Positions 1 to 9,190 of a stretch of DNA of 64,000 nucleotides are shown one piece after another. The notes beneath the pieces are model-generated. The model did not search any database. It saw nothing but the letters and a program-made list of their open reading frames with translations, and was not told the origin of the DNA. This DNA comes from Corynebacterium gerontici. GTDB lineage: Bacteria; Actinomycetota; Actinomycetes; Mycobacteriales; Mycobacteriaceae. The position numbers and the translations under genes were made by a program. The DNA is taken from contig NZ_CP033897.1 of NCBI RefSeq assembly GCF_003813985.1, positions 2,170,001 through 2,234,000 of the forward strand. The letters run 5' to 3'. Position 1 is the stretch's first letter, and the number at the start of each line of letters is the position of its first letter.

Positions 1-394
1 CGCCCCTGACCCGGAGCAGCGCGAGGAGGTGGCGCTCAAGCTGATCGCGTGGTCGTTTTTCTTGCTGGCCGCCTACGTCACCTTTGAGGCTCTCTTCTCC
101 CGTGAGGCTGAGCCTTCCACCCCGGGTTTGATCATTACGGCGTTGAGCGCGCTGATTATGCCGGGTTTGGCGTTGTGGCAGCGTCGCACAGGAGAGCAGC
201 TCGGTTCGGCTTCCGTGGTGGCGGATTCGAAGCAGCGCATGATTTGCGCACTCCTTTCCTTCGCGGCCCTCGCCGGCCTGGTTTTCAACGCTTGGTTGGG
301 TTGGGGTTGGGCGGATTCGGTGGCTGCACTGTTCATCGCCGCGTTCGCTGTCCGCGAGGGCCTGGAGGCTTTACGTGGCGATCCCTGCTGCTAG
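1..394 (+). CDS. Cation transporter-like membrane protein, C-terminal part (truncated by window edge)
   Basis: The frame is open from base 2, so the 5' end lies outside the window. About 130 residues are visible with three to four hydrophobic segments. The motif ADSKQ, followed near the C terminus by GWGWADSVAAL and a final Cys-Cys, resembles the last membrane segments of cation-diffusion-facilitator-like proteins of actinobacteria, where Asp residues in the membrane bind metal. The stop codon lies inside the 3' end of the convergent UvrA-like gene, giving a 24-bp tail-to-tail overlap. Family assignment is by motif only and the metal is unknown. Confidence 0.6.
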   Translation, partial: APDPEQREEVALKLIAWSFFLLAAYVTFEALFSREAEPSTPGLIITALSALIMPGLALWQRRTGEQLGSASVVADSKQRMICALLSFAALAGLVFNAWLGWGWADSVAALFIAAFAVREGLEALRGDPCC

Positions 395-2695
395 GTACTT
401 CGCAGTCACGCCTTTTTGCTTTTCGACGACCCTCGCCGGCGTCCCCTCAACAACCACCCGGCCGCCTTCGCTACCTGCTCCCGGCCCGAGGTCGATGATC
501 CAATCGGAGTGCGCCATCACCGCTACACTGTGTTCGACGCACACCACCGTCTTGCCTTGATCCACGAGTTGGTCCAGCAGCGCTAGGAGTTGGTCGACGT
601 CTTTGAGGTGCAGGCCGGTGCTTGGTTCGTCGAGGATAAGCACCTCGGCGGCTTCGCTCTTTTTCGCCACCATTTGGGAGGCGAGCTTCAGCCGTTGCAG
701 TTCGCCGCCGGAAAGCGTGTTGAGGGGTTGGCCGAGGGTGATGTAGGGCAGGCCGACGTCGACAAGCGAAGTGAGCACCTTCTTGATGCTGGCCTGAGTG
801 AAGAACTCGCGGGCGTCGGCTGCGGACATGTCGAGCACATCGGCGATGTTGCTGCCGTTGTAGGTGAGTTCGAGCACCTCGGGCTGGAAACGGCGGCCCT
901 CGCAGACGGCGCAGGGCTGCTCGACGGGCGGGGTCATGGGCAGCTCAATGTAGGTCACGCCCGCACCCTTGCATTCGGGGCAGGCGCCCTCACTATTGGG
1001 TGAGAAGAGGCCGGGCTTGACGCCGTGCTCCTTGGCAAAGAGTTTCCTGATTGCGTCCAACACACCCGTGTAGGTGGCGGGGTTGGAGCGCCTGGAACCG
1101 CGGATGCCCTGTTGATCGATGTAGGCGATGTCGGGGTGCGCCTTGAGGAAGCATTGCACCATCGAAGACTTGCCCGAACCCGCCACGCCCGTGATCGTGG
1201 TGAGCACGCCGGTGGGAATACCCACCGAGATGCCGCGCAGATTATTCTTGCGCATGTCCTCAACGCGCAGCTCCCCTTGTGCCTTGCAAACCTCTTTTTT
1301 CAGCACAGCCGGGCGCTGCAGATACTGCCCCGTGGCGGACTCTGACTGCTGCAGATCCGCCACGCTGCCCTCAAACACCACCTGGCCGCCTTGTCCGCCC
1401 GCGCCGGGGCCCAGGTCGATCACGTGGTCTGCCACCTCGATCACCTGCGGCTTATGCTCCACCACGAGCACGGTGTTGCCCTTGTCGCGCAGGCGCTGCA
1501 GCAGCCGGTTGAGGTTGTGAATGTCGTGCGGGTGCAGGCCCGTCGAGGGCTCATCAAACACATACGTCACATCCGTGAGCGCCGAGCCGAGGTGCTTGAC
1601 CATCTTCACGCGCTGCGCCTCACCACCAGACAAACTGCCCGCCGAACGCTCCAGCGCCACATACCCAAGGCCGATCTCGACCATATTGTTCAGTTGCTTG
1701 CTTATCGACGCGACCAACGCCTCAAACCCCCGCAACCGCAACGCATCCACCCACGCCGCCGCCTCCACGATTGGCATGCGGCACACCTCACCCAAGTCCA
1801 CGCCCTCGATCTTGATCTCGCGCGCCTGCGGCGAAAGCCTCGTGCCGTCGCAGTCGGGGCACGGCTGGAACGTCACCACGCGGTCCACGAACTCGCGCAC
1901 ATGCTTCTGCATGCCCTCACGATCTTTCGACAACACCGACTTCTTGATGCGCGGCACCAAGCCCTCGAAGGTCATGTTGATGCCCTCCACCTTCACCTTG
2001 GTGGGCTCGGCATACAAAAAGGCGCGGCGCTGCTCCTCGCTGAAATCCTTGATGGGCACGTCGCCAGGGAAAAACTCGGTGCCAGCGAAAAGGCGCACAT
2101 TCCACCCGCCAGCGTTATACCCCGGCGCCTTGATGGCACCGTCGTGGATGGAGGCGTTGGCGTCGAAAAGCTCATCCAAGTCCAAGTCCGACACCGTGCC
2201 CAAACCCTCGCAGGTGGGGCACATGCCGCCGGTGACCTGAAATTCGCGAGTCTGACGCTTGCCCTTCACCGCAATCTCGCCGCTGGCCTGCACGCTCGGG
2301 GTGTTAAAACTCAGCGCCTGCGCACTCGCCGGGGCAGGAGTGCCAGCGCGGGCGAACAGCACCCTGAGCAGCGCCAACACATCAGTCACCGTGCCTACAG
2401 TCGAGCGAGGATTCGCCCCCAAACGCGCCTGATCCACCGCAATCGCCGCCGTCAAACCGCGCAACTCATCCACATCCGGGCGACTCAAATTGTCCATGAA
2501 GCCTTGAAGGAAGGCGGGGTAGGTCTCGTTAATCATGCGCTGCGATTCCTGCGCAACCGTGTCGAACACCAGCGAGGACTTACCCGAGCCCGACACACCC
2601 GTAAACACCGTGAGCTTTTGCTTAGGAATTCGCAACGAGACATCGCACAGATTATTTTCGCGCGCGCCAAGAACTTCGATGAACCTAGTTGACAT
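371..2695 (-). CDS. UvrA-like ABC ATPase (short UvrA paralogue)
   Basis: This 774-residue protein has two ABC-type nucleotide-binding domains. The first P-loop is GVSGSGKSS near residue 30 and the second is GVAGSGKSS in the C-terminal half. The signatures are SLSGGEAQR and TLSGGELQR. Zinc-type motifs CPTCEG, CPDCDG, CPECKG and CAVCEG are present. UvrA recognises damaged DNA in nucleotide excision repair, but full-length UvrA is about 940-1000 residues. This one belongs to the shorter paralogue group, some of which are linked to drug resistance rather than UvrB-dependent repair. The ATG at 2695 follows a G-rich Shine-Dalgarno; a GTG at 2719 is possible but would consume it. One AGCTTTTCGACG motif lies inside (2161-2172). 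Confidence 0.85.
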   Translation of the reverse strand: MSTRFIEVLGARENNLCDVSLRIPKQKLTVFTGVSGSGKSSLVFDTVAQESQRMINETYPAFLQGFMDNLSRPDVDELRGLTAAIAVDQARLGANPRSTVGTVTDVLALLRVLFARAGTPAPASAQALSFNTPSVQASGEIAVKGKRQTREFQVTGGMCPTCEGLGTVSDLDLDELFDANASIHDGAIKAPGYNAGGWNVRLFAGTEFFPGDVPIKDFSEEQRRAFLYAEPTKVKVEGINMTFEGLVPRIKKSVLSKDREGMQKHVREFVDRVVTFQPCPDCDGTRLSPQAREIKIEGVDLGEVCRMPIVEAAAWVDALRLRGFEALVASISKQLNNMVEIGLGYVALERSAGSLSGGEAQRVKMVKHLGSALTDVTYVFDEPSTGLHPHDIHNLNRLLQRLRDKGNTVLVVEHKPQVIEVADHVIDLGPGAGGQGGQVVFEGSVADLQQSESATGQYLQRPAVLKKEVCKAQGELRVEDMRKNNLRGISVGIPTGVLTTITGVAGSGKSSMVQCFLKAHPDIAYIDQQGIRGSRRSNPATYTGVLDAIRKLFAKEHGVKPGLFSPNSEGACPECKGAGVTYIELPMTPPVEQPCAVCEGRRFQPEVLELTYNGSNIADVLDMSAADAREFFTQASIKKVLTSLVDVGLPYITLGQPLNTLSGGELQRLKLASQMVAKKSEAAEVLILDEPSTGLHLKDVDQLLALLDQLVDQGKTVVCVEHSVAVMAHSDWIIDLGPGAGSEGGRVVVEGTPARVVEKQKGVTAKYLAAGIAT

Positions 2696-2724
2696 GTCGT
2701 ACACCCTACCCCCGGACACGCGAA

Positions 2725-2749
2725 CGCCCCCTTCGCGATGAAGGGGGCG
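2725..2749 (-). terminator. Hairpin terminator downstream of tRNA-Ser(CGA)
   Basis: The two 10-bp arms CGCCCCCTTC and GAAGGGGGCG are separated by 5 nt. The hairpin lies just past the 3' end of the minus-strand tRNA-Ser and before the UvrA-like gene. The U-tract is weak. Confidence 0.6.
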
Positions 2750-2757
2750 AAAGCAGA

Positions 2758-2848
2758 TGGCGGTAGCGGCGGGATTTGAACCCGCGGTTGGGAGTTACCC
2801 AACACTCGCTTTCGAGGCGAGCACCTTCGGCCGCTCGGACACGCTACC
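2758..2848 (-). tRNA. tRNA-Ser (anticodon CGA)
   Basis: The acceptor stem GGTAGCG/CGCTACC, discriminator G and encoded CCA are all visible. The anticodon loop reads CT-CGA-AA within a CTCGC/GCGAG stem, giving anticodon CGA. The long variable arm typical of class II tRNA-Ser is present, as is the GGTTCAAATCC T-loop. It lies between tadA and the UvrA-like gene on the same strand. Confidence 0.95.
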
Positions 2849-2886
2849 GCGCAACAGCTTATAAGTTGGCCGCGCCAAACCTCAAA

Positions 2887-3366
2887 TTAGCCGCGCAAAC
2901 CGCGGAAAAACTCCTCCATCAGCGCCGCACACTCCCGCTCACGCACGCCGCCGATCACCTCCATCGTGTGCAGCGCCAGCGGATCACGCACCACATCCAA
3001 CGCCGAACCACACGCCCCCGTCTTCGGCTCGAACGCACCAAACACCAACCTGCCCATACGCGCCCCCATGATCGCACCCGCGCACATCGCACACGGCTCC
3101 AACGTCACCACCAGAGTGCAACGGGAAAAACGCCAACCATCGCCCGTCTTACCCAACGCCTGGCGGATCGCCAGCATCTCCGCGTGAGCCAGCGGATCCG
3201 CATCCGCCTCACGGCGATTCACACCGCGGCCAATCACCTCCCCGCGTTCATCAAGGACGATCGCCCCCACAGGCACGTCACCCGGCGGGGTGTTGACGGC
3301 ATGGTCTAGGGCCAGGCCCATGAGGGCGTGGGATTGGGGGCGCAGGGGCGTCGAAAAGCTAAGCAT
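2887..3366 (-). CDS. tadA: tRNA adenosine(34) deaminase TadA
   Basis: This zinc-dependent deaminase converts A34 to inosine in tRNA-Arg(ACG); both tRNA-Arg(ACG) genes of this window would supply its substrate. The 159 residues contain the catalytic HAEMLAIR motif (His ligand and proton-shuttling Glu) and the PCAMC zinc motif, in the expected spacing. The ATG at 3366 overlaps the stop of the upstream partner gene by 8 bp (ATGCTTAG), which suggests translational coupling. The first codons are built from an AGCTTTTCGACG motif (3349-3360), giving an N terminus of MLSFSTP. A later ATG (MGLALD) is an alternative start. Confidence 0.93.
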   Translation of the reverse strand: MLSFSTPLRPQSHALMGLALDHAVNTPPGDVPVGAIVLDERGEVIGRGVNRREADADPLAHAEMLAIRQALGKTGDGWRFSRCTLVVTLEPCAMCAGAIMGARMGRLVFGAFEPKTGACGSALDVVRDPLALHTMEVIGGVRERECAALMEEFFRGLRG

Positions 3367-3814
3367 CAACGGCGGCGGCAAGCTCCTCTTCACAACCCAG
3401 CTCCTCAGCCAAGCGCTGCAACTGCTCCGAAGCCCACCAATCAGTCTCATCACAAATCACAGCCATGACCTGCTCACTCACCCCCAAATCGGCAAGAATA
3501 TCGAAGTCACCCTCCGCCCAAGGCTCATCTCCCTCCTCAGGTTCCACACCCAAGGTTTCCAGAACCTCCAAAGCAAAATCGTCCTCGCTCGCCGCCGAAG
3601 CATCAGAAATCAGCAAACGCACACCCTGCGGAGTGGGCCGAACGAGCACAAAATAATCGTCCTCCACACACAACATGGCAAAAGCAGCAGACTCCGAACG
3701 CAAACTGCGCACCGCCTGAATCGAGGTGCCAAGCTGCTCAAAACGATCACGAAACTCGCGCACCTGCCACTTACCCTCGCCGCGCACCACCGTCACCGCA
3801 AAATCCTGCTTCAT
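3359..3814 (-). CDS. tRNA adenosine deaminase-associated protein
   Basis: This acidic 151-residue protein begins MKQDFAVTVVRGEG. It is encoded directly upstream of tadA and overlaps it. The gene pair is widespread in actinobacteria, and the family is known only as a putative TadA-associated protein; its function is not established. No catalytic motif is visible. An upstream in-frame ATG at 3844 exists, but 3814 gives the family-like N terminus. The promoter region is shared with the divergent tyrA, 37 bp away. Confidence 0.8.
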   Translation of the reverse strand: MKQDFAVTVVRGEGKWQVREFRDRFEQLGTSIQAVRSLRSESAAFAMLCVEDDYFVLVRPTPQGVRLLISDASAASEDDFALEVLETLGVEPEEGDEPWAEGDFDILADLGVSEQVMAVICDETDWWASEQLQRLAEELGCEEELAAAVDA

Positions 3815-3851
3815 ACGCCATACCGTAGTCGGAATATGCCACACTTGTCAG

Positions 3852-4877
3852 GTGACGACATTCCGCATCTCCCGCCCCATCTGCGTACTCGGACTCGGCC
3901 TCATCGGGGGGTCACTGCTCAGAGCGCTTGTCGACGCCAACGTGCCCGCCTTCGGCTTCAACCGCTCCCCCTCCGGCGCCCGCGCCGCCGCCAAAGACGG
4001 CTTCGATGTGAGCTCCGACCTCGAAGAAACACTCACCCGCGCTGAACGCGAAGGCGCACTGATCGTGCTGGCCACCCCCATGACCGCCATCGCCGGGCTA
4101 CTCGACGCCATCAGCGCGCACGCCCCAAGCTGCGGCTTCACCGACGTCGTCAGCGTCAAAGGCAGCGTGCTCACCGAAGTCAAAGAACGCGACATGCAAG
4201 AACGCTACGTGGGCGGACATCCCATGGCCGGCACCGCCAACAGCGGCTGGGAAGCCTCCGACGCCACCCTCTTCCGCGGCGCACCCTGGGTGCTGACCTT
4301 CGATTACGCCATCGAACAGCGCGCACCAAAAACCTGGATCCAACTCTGGACCGACGTCGCCCTCATGGCTCAGACAGTTGGCGCCGAAGTCATCCCCGCG
4401 CGCGTCAAAGTCCACGACCGCGCCGTCGCCCGCATCTCCCACCTGCCCCACATCCTCGCCGAAGCCCTGGCAATCGTCGGCGACAACGGCGGCGCCCTCT
4501 CCTTGTCGCTGGCTGCCGGCTCCTTCCGCGACGGCACCCGCGTCGCCGGCTCCGCCCCCTCCTTGGTGCGCGCCATGTGCGAAACCAACTCCGAAGCCCT
4601 GCTCAACGCCCTCGACGAAGCCATGGTCTTGCTTGCCGACGCCCGCGCCCACCTCGCAGAAGCCAACCCCAACCTCGAGGAACTCATCGACGCCGGCTAC
4701 CGCTCCCGCATCCGCTACGAGGCCCGCTCCGGACAATCCTCAGCAGACTCGGTGAGCCCACTGAGCATCTCATCCCGGCCGGTGTTCCGACTCCATCCGG
4801 GCGCCCCCGGCTGGGTCAACCAGCTCAAACAGGCAGAAAACATTGGCGCCCGCGTGGAAGTCCTGAACATCGGGTAG
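3852..4877 (+). CDS. tyrA: Prephenate/arogenate dehydrogenase TyrA
   Basis: This is the NAD(P)-dependent oxidative decarboxylation step of tyrosine synthesis; in corynebacteria TyrA mainly uses arogenate. The 341-residue protein starts with a Rossmann nucleotide-binding motif GLGLIGGS near residue 14. It also contains VSVKGSV, the active-site region GGHPMAGTANSGW and SHLPHILAEAL, all typical of the family. The GTG at 3852 puts the Rossmann motif at the usual distance from the N terminus. The gene is followed by an array of 64-bp repeats and a convergent gene. Confidence 0.92.
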   Translation: MTTFRISRPICVLGLGLIGGSLLRALVDANVPAFGFNRSPSGARAAAKDGFDVSSDLEETLTRAEREGALIVLATPMTAIAGLLDAISAHAPSCGFTDVVSVKGSVLTEVKERDMQERYVGGHPMAGTANSGWEASDATLFRGAPWVLTFDYAIEQRAPKTWIQLWTDVALMAQTVGAEVIPARVKVHDRAVARISHLPHILAEALAIVGDNGGALSLSLAAGSFRDGTRVAGSAPSLVRAMCETNSEALLNALDEAMVLLADARAHLAEANPNLEELIDAGYRSRIRYEARSGQSSADSVSPLSISSRPVFRLHPGAPGWVNQLKQAENIGARVEVLNIG

Positions 4878-4892
4878 ACCCAGGGTGGCGCT

Positions 4893-5133
4893 GTGCACGT
4901 TCCCATGCCATTCCGACACCAACCTGCCCAATCTCGGCCCAACTGACATGGGAAACGGCCCACCAAACCCCCACGTGCACGTTCCCATGACGATCTGCCA
5001 CTCGTACTAACCAACAGCACCCAACTGCCACGGGAAACTGCACAAACAAGCCACCCCAAACCCCCAAACGTGCACGTTCCCATGCCATTCCAACACCAAC
5101 CTGCCCAACCTCAGTCCAACTGACATGGGAAAC
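4893..5133 (+). repeat. Three 64-bp GTGCACGTTCCCATG...CATGGGAAAC repeat units (locus 1)
   Basis: The units lie at 4893-4956, 4975-5038 and 5070-5133. Each is exactly 64 bp, beginning GTGCACGTTCCCATG and ending CA(T/C)GGGAAAC, with partly self-complementary ends. They sit between convergent tyrA and the AbiEi-like gene. The gaps between units (18 and 31 bp) are longer than the 9 bp at the arrays of loci 4 and 5. The remaining 5134-5318 holds no gene or hairpin that I can support. Confidence 0.9.
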
Positions 5134-5318
5134 GGCCCACTTCCTAAGAAACCCAATCCCCCAACCCAAGACAACCCGCTCAATTCCCCATCCGAGGCAT
5201 CTCACGCCCTCCTGTTGTCCTTGCTCTTCGCTCGCATTCCCAGAATCCGCAGCAAATCCACGACAAAAACCCAGTTCACACACCTAAAGCATGACTGGCA
5301 CTTAGTTCAAGCAAAAAC

Positions 5319-6206
5319 TTAGCGCCAACGCTGCCCGTAACGCAGTTGCGAGTGCCATTTCCACACGCCGGTCGTTTCAACGTGGGTTAAAGCGGTTGCA
5401 GGCAGACGTGGCTGCAGGGCGCGCATGACTTGCTCGACGCAGGTATCGAATTCGGTGTCGATGCAGGATGCTGAGTAGCGCAGGACGCGATAACCGTGCA
5501 GCTGCGCGGCATTGCCTTTCCAGCGATCAGCCTTAAATACCTCTTCGCCGCTGTGGTAGTCGTAGCCGTCGATTTCAATGATCAGCTTGGCCTTCTCGCA
5601 CACGGCGTCGAAGCGGTAGGGGCCGATGGGTTTGTTGTGGCGCAGTTCCACGCCCAAGTTGGCGAGAGCGGCGAAGAAGCGCCGCTCAGTGTTGGAGTCG
5701 CAGCCGATGGGGGAAAACCTCAGGTCACGTTTGAGTTCCCGGCCGAGCCGGGGCGTGTTAGCTGAGTCGTTCAGGCAGCGCTGAAGACCTCCTTTGCCGG
5801 GATAGGCGCGGGCAATGAAGTGTCGGCGATCTTCAGGGGTGAAGTCGAGTTGTCTCGCAGTTTCAACGGCATTCGCGAACACGCCTTCGCTGGGTTTCTT
5901 ACGTAGGTTCCGGCAGTGCCGCATGCGGAAGTATTCGTTATTGATCAACCCTCGCCCGCGCGGTACCTCCACATGCAGCGGCAAGCTCAGGGGTCGCCCT
6001 TCATGGTGTTCCTGGGCGGTCACGCCCGTGATGCGCGCAAATGGTTTATGCTCGCGCAGCCATTGCAGCAGCATGTCGGGCGTTGGCCGCCCACGGCTGT
6101 AGTGCCCGCGGAAGATTCGCACGAGCGCCCCGCTGCCGAGCATCGCGTTCAGTGCTCGTCGGCCGATGCCTTGTTCCCTGAGTTCTGCAATGTGTTCGAC
6201 CCCCAC
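5319..6206 (-). CDS. AbiEi-like N-terminus with DUF559/Vsr-type nuclease domain
   Basis: The 295-residue protein has an N-terminal helical region of the kind found in AbiEi-type antitoxin or 'transcriptional regulator' proteins. The C-terminal part, about residues 190-260, resembles the DUF559/very-short-patch-repair nuclease fold: YRFDAVCEKAKLIIEIDGYDYH followed by a D-R-W-K segment and GYRVLRYSAS. Proteins of this build are common in actinobacteria and often lie in variable regions; their role is unknown and might be defence-related. The GTG at 6206 follows closely on pdxT, but the Shine-Dalgarno is poor, so the start is uncertain. Confidence 0.6.
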   Translation of the reverse strand: MGVEHIAELREQGIGRRALNAMLGSGALVRIFRGHYSRGRPTPDMLLQWLREHKPFARITGVTAQEHHEGRPLSLPLHVEVPRGRGLINNEYFRMRHCRNLRKKPSEGVFANAVETARQLDFTPEDRRHFIARAYPGKGGLQRCLNDSANTPRLGRELKRDLRFSPIGCDSNTERRFFAALANLGVELRHNKPIGPYRFDAVCEKAKLIIEIDGYDYHSGEEVFKADRWKGNAAQLHGYRVLRYSASCIDTEFDTCVEQVMRALQPRLPATALTHVETTGVWKWHSQLRYGQRWR

Positions 6207-6213
6207 ATGACAA

Positions 6214-6777
6214 TTAGACGTGTTTTTCGCCCCTGAGGTTCCGAAGCCATTGTTCGTGCAGGTCAGTGCGTCCGTTTTCTTCGGGGTGGAAGGAGTAGGC
6301 CACGTTGCGCCCGTGCCGCACGCCCACGATTCGCCCATCCGCCAGCCTCGCGATCACCTCGGCGTCGCCTGCGGCTACGACTTCGGGGGCGCGGATGAAT
6401 GTGGCGGGTTGGCCGTCGATAAGCTGCTCAAAGGAGTCTTTTTGGGTGCCAAAAGCGTTTCGACGAACACGCACGGGCAACACCGCAAGCGTTTGCTGGG
6501 CGGGGGCCGGGTTTTCCACTTCGGCGAGGTAGATCAGGCCGGCGCAGGTGCCAAAGGCAGGCAGACCCGATTTCAGGGCGTCGCGCAGGGGCTCGGCCAG
6601 GCCAAAGGCGCGGGCGAGTTTGTCCATGACGGTGGATTCGCCGCCGGGGATGACGATGCCGTCGAGGCCTTCGAGGTCGGTGGGGAATCGCACCAGGCGC
6701 ACCTGGCAGCCGAGGCGCTCCAGGACAGCGCGGTGTTCCTCAATGCCGCCCTGAAGTGCGAGGATGCCGATTACCAT
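6214..6777 (-). CDS. pdxT: Pyridoxal 5'-phosphate synthase glutaminase subunit PdxT
   Basis: This subunit hydrolyses glutamine and channels ammonia to PdxS for de novo vitamin B6 synthesis. The 187 residues carry the class I glutaminase triad: Cys in FGTCAG near residue 79, and His and Glu in SFHPEE near residue 168. The [11 protein letters not shown] and [11 protein letters not shown] motifs are typical. The ATG overlaps the 3' end of pdxS by 7 bp, so the two subunits are co-translated. Confidence 0.97.
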   Translation of the reverse strand: MVIGILALQGGIEEHRAVLERLGCQVRLVRFPTDLEGLDGIVIPGGESTVMDKLARAFGLAEPLRDALKSGLPAFGTCAGLIYLAEVENPAPAQQTLAVLPVRVRRNAFGTQKDSFEQLIDGQPATFIRAPEVVAAGDAEVIARLADGRIVGVRHGRNVAYSFHPEENGRTDLHEQWLRNLRGEKHV

Positions 6778-7661
6778 CCGCGCTCCGCCAAACGGTGCGG
6801 GGCGGGCACGTCGGCGACGTTGATGCCGACCATGGCCTCGCCCAGGTTGCGGGAGACTTCGGCGATGAGCTTGGGATCATCGTAGGCAGTGGCGGCCTTG
6901 ACGATGGCCTCCGCGCGCTTCGCTGGATTGTCGGACTTGAAGATACCCGAGCCCACGAACACACCCTCGGCACCCATTTGGCGCACGAGCGCGGCGTCGG
7001 CGGGAGTAGCAACGCCACCAGCGACGAACAGGACCACGGGCAGCTTGCCGGTCTCTGCGACCTCGGCTACCAAGTCATATGGTGCCTGGAGCTCTTTGGC
7101 CGCTACGTAGAGTTCGTCGCGGTCGAGGCGCTGGAGTCGGGCGATTTCGCCCTTGATGGTGCGCAGGTGCCTCACGGCCTCGGAGACGTCGCCGGTGCCA
7201 GCTTCGCCTTTGGAGCGGATCATAGCGGCACCCTCGGTGATGCGGCGCAGTGCTTCGCCCAGGTTGGTGGCGCCACAGACGAAGGGCACGTCGAAGTCCC
7301 ACTTGTTGATGTGGTGGGTGTAGTCGGCGGGGCTGAGCACCTCGGATTCGTCGATGAAGTCCACATTCAGGGCCTCGAGCACTTGGGCTTCGACGAAGTG
7401 GCCGATGCGGGCTTTGGCCATCACTGGGATGGAGACGGCGTCGACAATGCCTTCGATGAGGTCGGGGTCGCTCATGCGAGCCACGCCGCCTTGGGCGCGG
7501 ATGTCGGCGGGTACGCGCTCGAGCGCCATCACGGCCGCTGCTCCGGCGTCTTCGGCGATGCGCGCCTGCTCAGGGGTCACGACGTCCATGATGACGCCGT
7601 TTTTCAGCATGTCTGCGAGTCCGCGCTTGACGCGGGTGGTTCCGTGTTGTTGTTCAGCCAT
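6771..7661 (-). CDS. pdxS: Pyridoxal 5'-phosphate synthase subunit PdxS
   Basis: This is the synthase subunit that makes PLP from ribose 5-phosphate, glyceraldehyde 3-phosphate and ammonia in a dodecameric complex with PdxT. The 296-residue (beta/alpha)8 protein has [17 protein letters not shown] with the active-site Asp, the [10 protein letters not shown] segment, VMAKARIGH and the phosphate-binding [10 protein letters not shown] and FVGSGIFKS motifs. Three in-frame ATGs compete as start; 7661 (MAEQQHG) is chosen by family length. Expression is probably activated by the divergent pdxR product, as in C. glutamicum. Confidence 0.95.
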   Translation of the reverse strand: MAEQQHGTTRVKRGLADMLKNGVIMDVVTPEQARIAEDAGAAAVMALERVPADIRAQGGVARMSDPDLIEGIVDAVSIPVMAKARIGHFVEAQVLEALNVDFIDESEVLSPADYTHHINKWDFDVPFVCGATNLGEALRRITEGAAMIRSKGEAGTGDVSEAVRHLRTIKGEIARLQRLDRDELYVAAKELQAPYDLVAEVAETGKLPVVLFVAGGVATPADAALVRQMGAEGVFVGSGIFKSDNPAKRAEAIVKAATAYDDPKLIAEVSRNLGEAMVGINVADVPAPHRLAERGW

Positions 7662-7680
7662 GAGAGTCATTCCAACACGC

Positions 7681-7692
7681 AAAGTGGTTCAA
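7681..7692 (+). promoter_or_regulatory. Putative PdxR operator 1
   Basis: AAAGTGGTTCAA matches the corynebacterial PdxR motif as I recall it (AAAGTGG, W, optional T, CTA) with one mismatch. It lies in the 78-bp region between divergent pdxS and pdxR. Confidence 0.6.
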
Positions 7693-7719
7693 TGTAAGAG
7701 CCATATTCAGCGTGTTGCG

Positions 7720-7731
7720 TTAGACCACTTG
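7720..7731 (-). promoter_or_regulatory. Putative PdxR operator 2
   Basis: On the minus strand the bases read CAAGTGGTCTAA, which matches the same PdxR motif except at the first base and is inverted relative to operator 1. It is immediately upstream of the pdxR Shine-Dalgarno, so it fits autoregulation. Confidence 0.6.
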
Positions 7732-7739
7732 GAGGAATT

Positions 7740-9107
7740 GTGCGATCCGAAGCCGCCGCAGAACTCACCCTGCACCTCGACGAACACGACACCCGACCCC
7801 TCCCCGTGCAGCTCACAGCCCAGATCCGCGAACTCATCACCGCCGGCCAACTTTCGCCAGGCGACCCAATCCCATCCACCCGCGCCCTCTGCACCCAATT
7901 GGGGGTATCGCGCGGCACGGTCGTCGCCGCCTACGAGCAACTCAGCGCCGAAGGCTACCTCCACTCCGAACGCGGCTCAGGCACCCGCATCCACCCAGGA
8001 TTGCAGCCCCTCCCCGCGGCCACGCAGGAGGTTCGGGGACGGGAGGCGTCGAAAAGCTTATCGACGCTCACGCCCGGCATCCCCGACGTCAGCACCCTCA
8101 TAGACCCCACCTGGAGAGCAGCGTGGCGCGAAGCCGCGAACAACACCGAGGCACTGCCCGTGGCCGGGTCGATGGCGCTGCGACGCGAAATCGCGCACCA
8201 CCTTCGGCACATGCGCGGCGTGATCGCACACCCCGAACACATCATCGTCACCTCCGGCGCACGCGAAGGACTCATGGTGCTGCTCCACGCGATGGGGACG
8301 AGGCTGCGGGTGGGAGTGGAATCACCCGGCTACCCAAGCCTGCGGCGCGTACCCGAACTTCTGGGCCACCAACTCGTGGAAGTAGGAACCGATGCCCACG
8401 GCGTGCGCGAAGACGCCCTCCAACCGATGGACGCACTGATCTGCACCCCAAGCCACCAGTACCCCCACGGCGGCTCCCTGCCCGCCCAACGCCGCACCGC
8501 CATCGCGCGCTGGGCCGAACTCAACAACGCCTGGATCATCGAGGACGACTTCGACTCCGAGCTTCGCTACGAAGGCCAACCACTGCCTGCACTCACCGCC
8601 CTAGCGCCCGCCCGCACCGCACTCCTGGGCACCTTCTCTACCCTGGTAAGCCCCACAATCGCCTGCGGCTACATCCTCGTGCCCCCTTCGCTTTTCGACG
8701 CCACGCTGCGCATCCGCACCCTACTGAGCCAACCCGCCGGCGCCATCACCCAACGAGCCCTCACCCACTACATGGCCACCGGCGCCCTTCGGCGACGCAC
8801 CCAAAAACTGCGGCGCACCTACGCCCGGCGCCGCGACATCGTCTACCAGGAGCTCGGCGGTCTACACGATGCTGAGTTGCGGCCGATCCGCGGCGGACTG
8901 CACGCGGTGATCCTCTGCTCCAGGCCGGCGGGTGAGGTCGTGACCGGCTGCGCGGCGCGAAGCCTGGGAGTAACCGCGCTCGACGACTACTGGGGCGGCG
9001 CCGCAAGCAGCGAAAATGGTGTGGTGATCGGCTTCGGCGCGCTCGAGGACGACGCGCTACGACGAGCTCTGCAGACACTCGCCTACGAACTCCAGCGCGG
9101 CGGCTAA
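7740..9107 (+). CDS. pdxR: MocR/GntR-type regulator PdxR
   Basis: The 455-residue protein has a GntR winged-helix domain (about residues 15-85, with the STRALCTQLGVSRGTVVAAY recognition region) fused to an aminotransferase fold (about 115-455). In C. glutamicum PdxR activates pdxST. A good Shine-Dalgarno (GGAGG) precedes the GTG start. The aminotransferase part keeps PSHQYPHGG and DDFDSELRY. However, where MocR proteins have the PLP-binding Lys (GTFSK), this protein reads GTFSTLVSP, so the Schiff-base lysine seems absent. The gene contains an inverted pair of AGCTTNTCGACG motifs at 8047-8066. Confidence 0.88.
   Translation: MRSEAAAELTLHLDEHDTRPLPVQLTAQIRELITAGQLSPGDPIPSTRALCTQLGVSRGTVVAAYEQLSAEGYLHSERGSGTRIHPGLQPLPAATQEVRGREASKSLSTLTPGIPDVSTLIDPTWRAAWREAANNTEALPVAGSMALRREIAHHLRHMRGVIAHPEHIIVTSGAREGLMVLLHAMGTRLRVGVESPGYPSLRRVPELLGHQLVEVGTDAHGVREDALQPMDALICTPSHQYPHGGSLPAQRRTAIARWAELNNAWIIEDDFDSELRYEGQPLPALTALAPARTALLGTFSTLVSPTIACGYILVPPSLFDATLRIRTLLSQPAGAITQRALTHYMATGALRRRTQKLRRTYARRRDIVYQELGGLHDAELRPIRGGLHAVILCSRPAGEVVTGCAARSLGVTALDDYWGGAASSENGVVIGFGALEDDALRRALQTLAYELQRGG
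8046..8067. repeat. Back-to-back AGCTTNTCGACG motifs forming a near-palindrome
   Basis: An exact minus-strand copy (8047-8058) and an AGCTTATCGACG variant on the plus strand (8055-8066) share the central AGCT. Together they make a 22-bp near-perfect palindrome inside pdxR, in the linker between the DNA-binding and aminotransferase domains (ASKSLSTL). Confidence 0.7.
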
Positions 9108-9158
9108 GATCCGGCGGCTGGGGGGTGGGTTGAGGTTTGGCTCGGGTCTGGCATAGCG

Positions 9159-9186
9159 AAAGGCCCCGGTTTTCACCAGGGCCTTT
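9159..9186 (-). terminator. Hairpin terminator of tRNA-Arg copy 1
   Basis: The arms AAAGGCCC and GGGCCTTT have an inner GGT/ACC extension and lie just past the 3' end of the minus-strand tRNA-Arg. Confidence 0.65.
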
Positions 9187-9190
9187 GAGT

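Noticed and set aside
1391..2692. 433-codon plus-strand frame opposite the UvrA-like gene
   Set aside because: It is antisense to a clearly conserved protein, is His/Arg-rich as expected for a shadow frame in GC-rich DNA, and shows no family motif.
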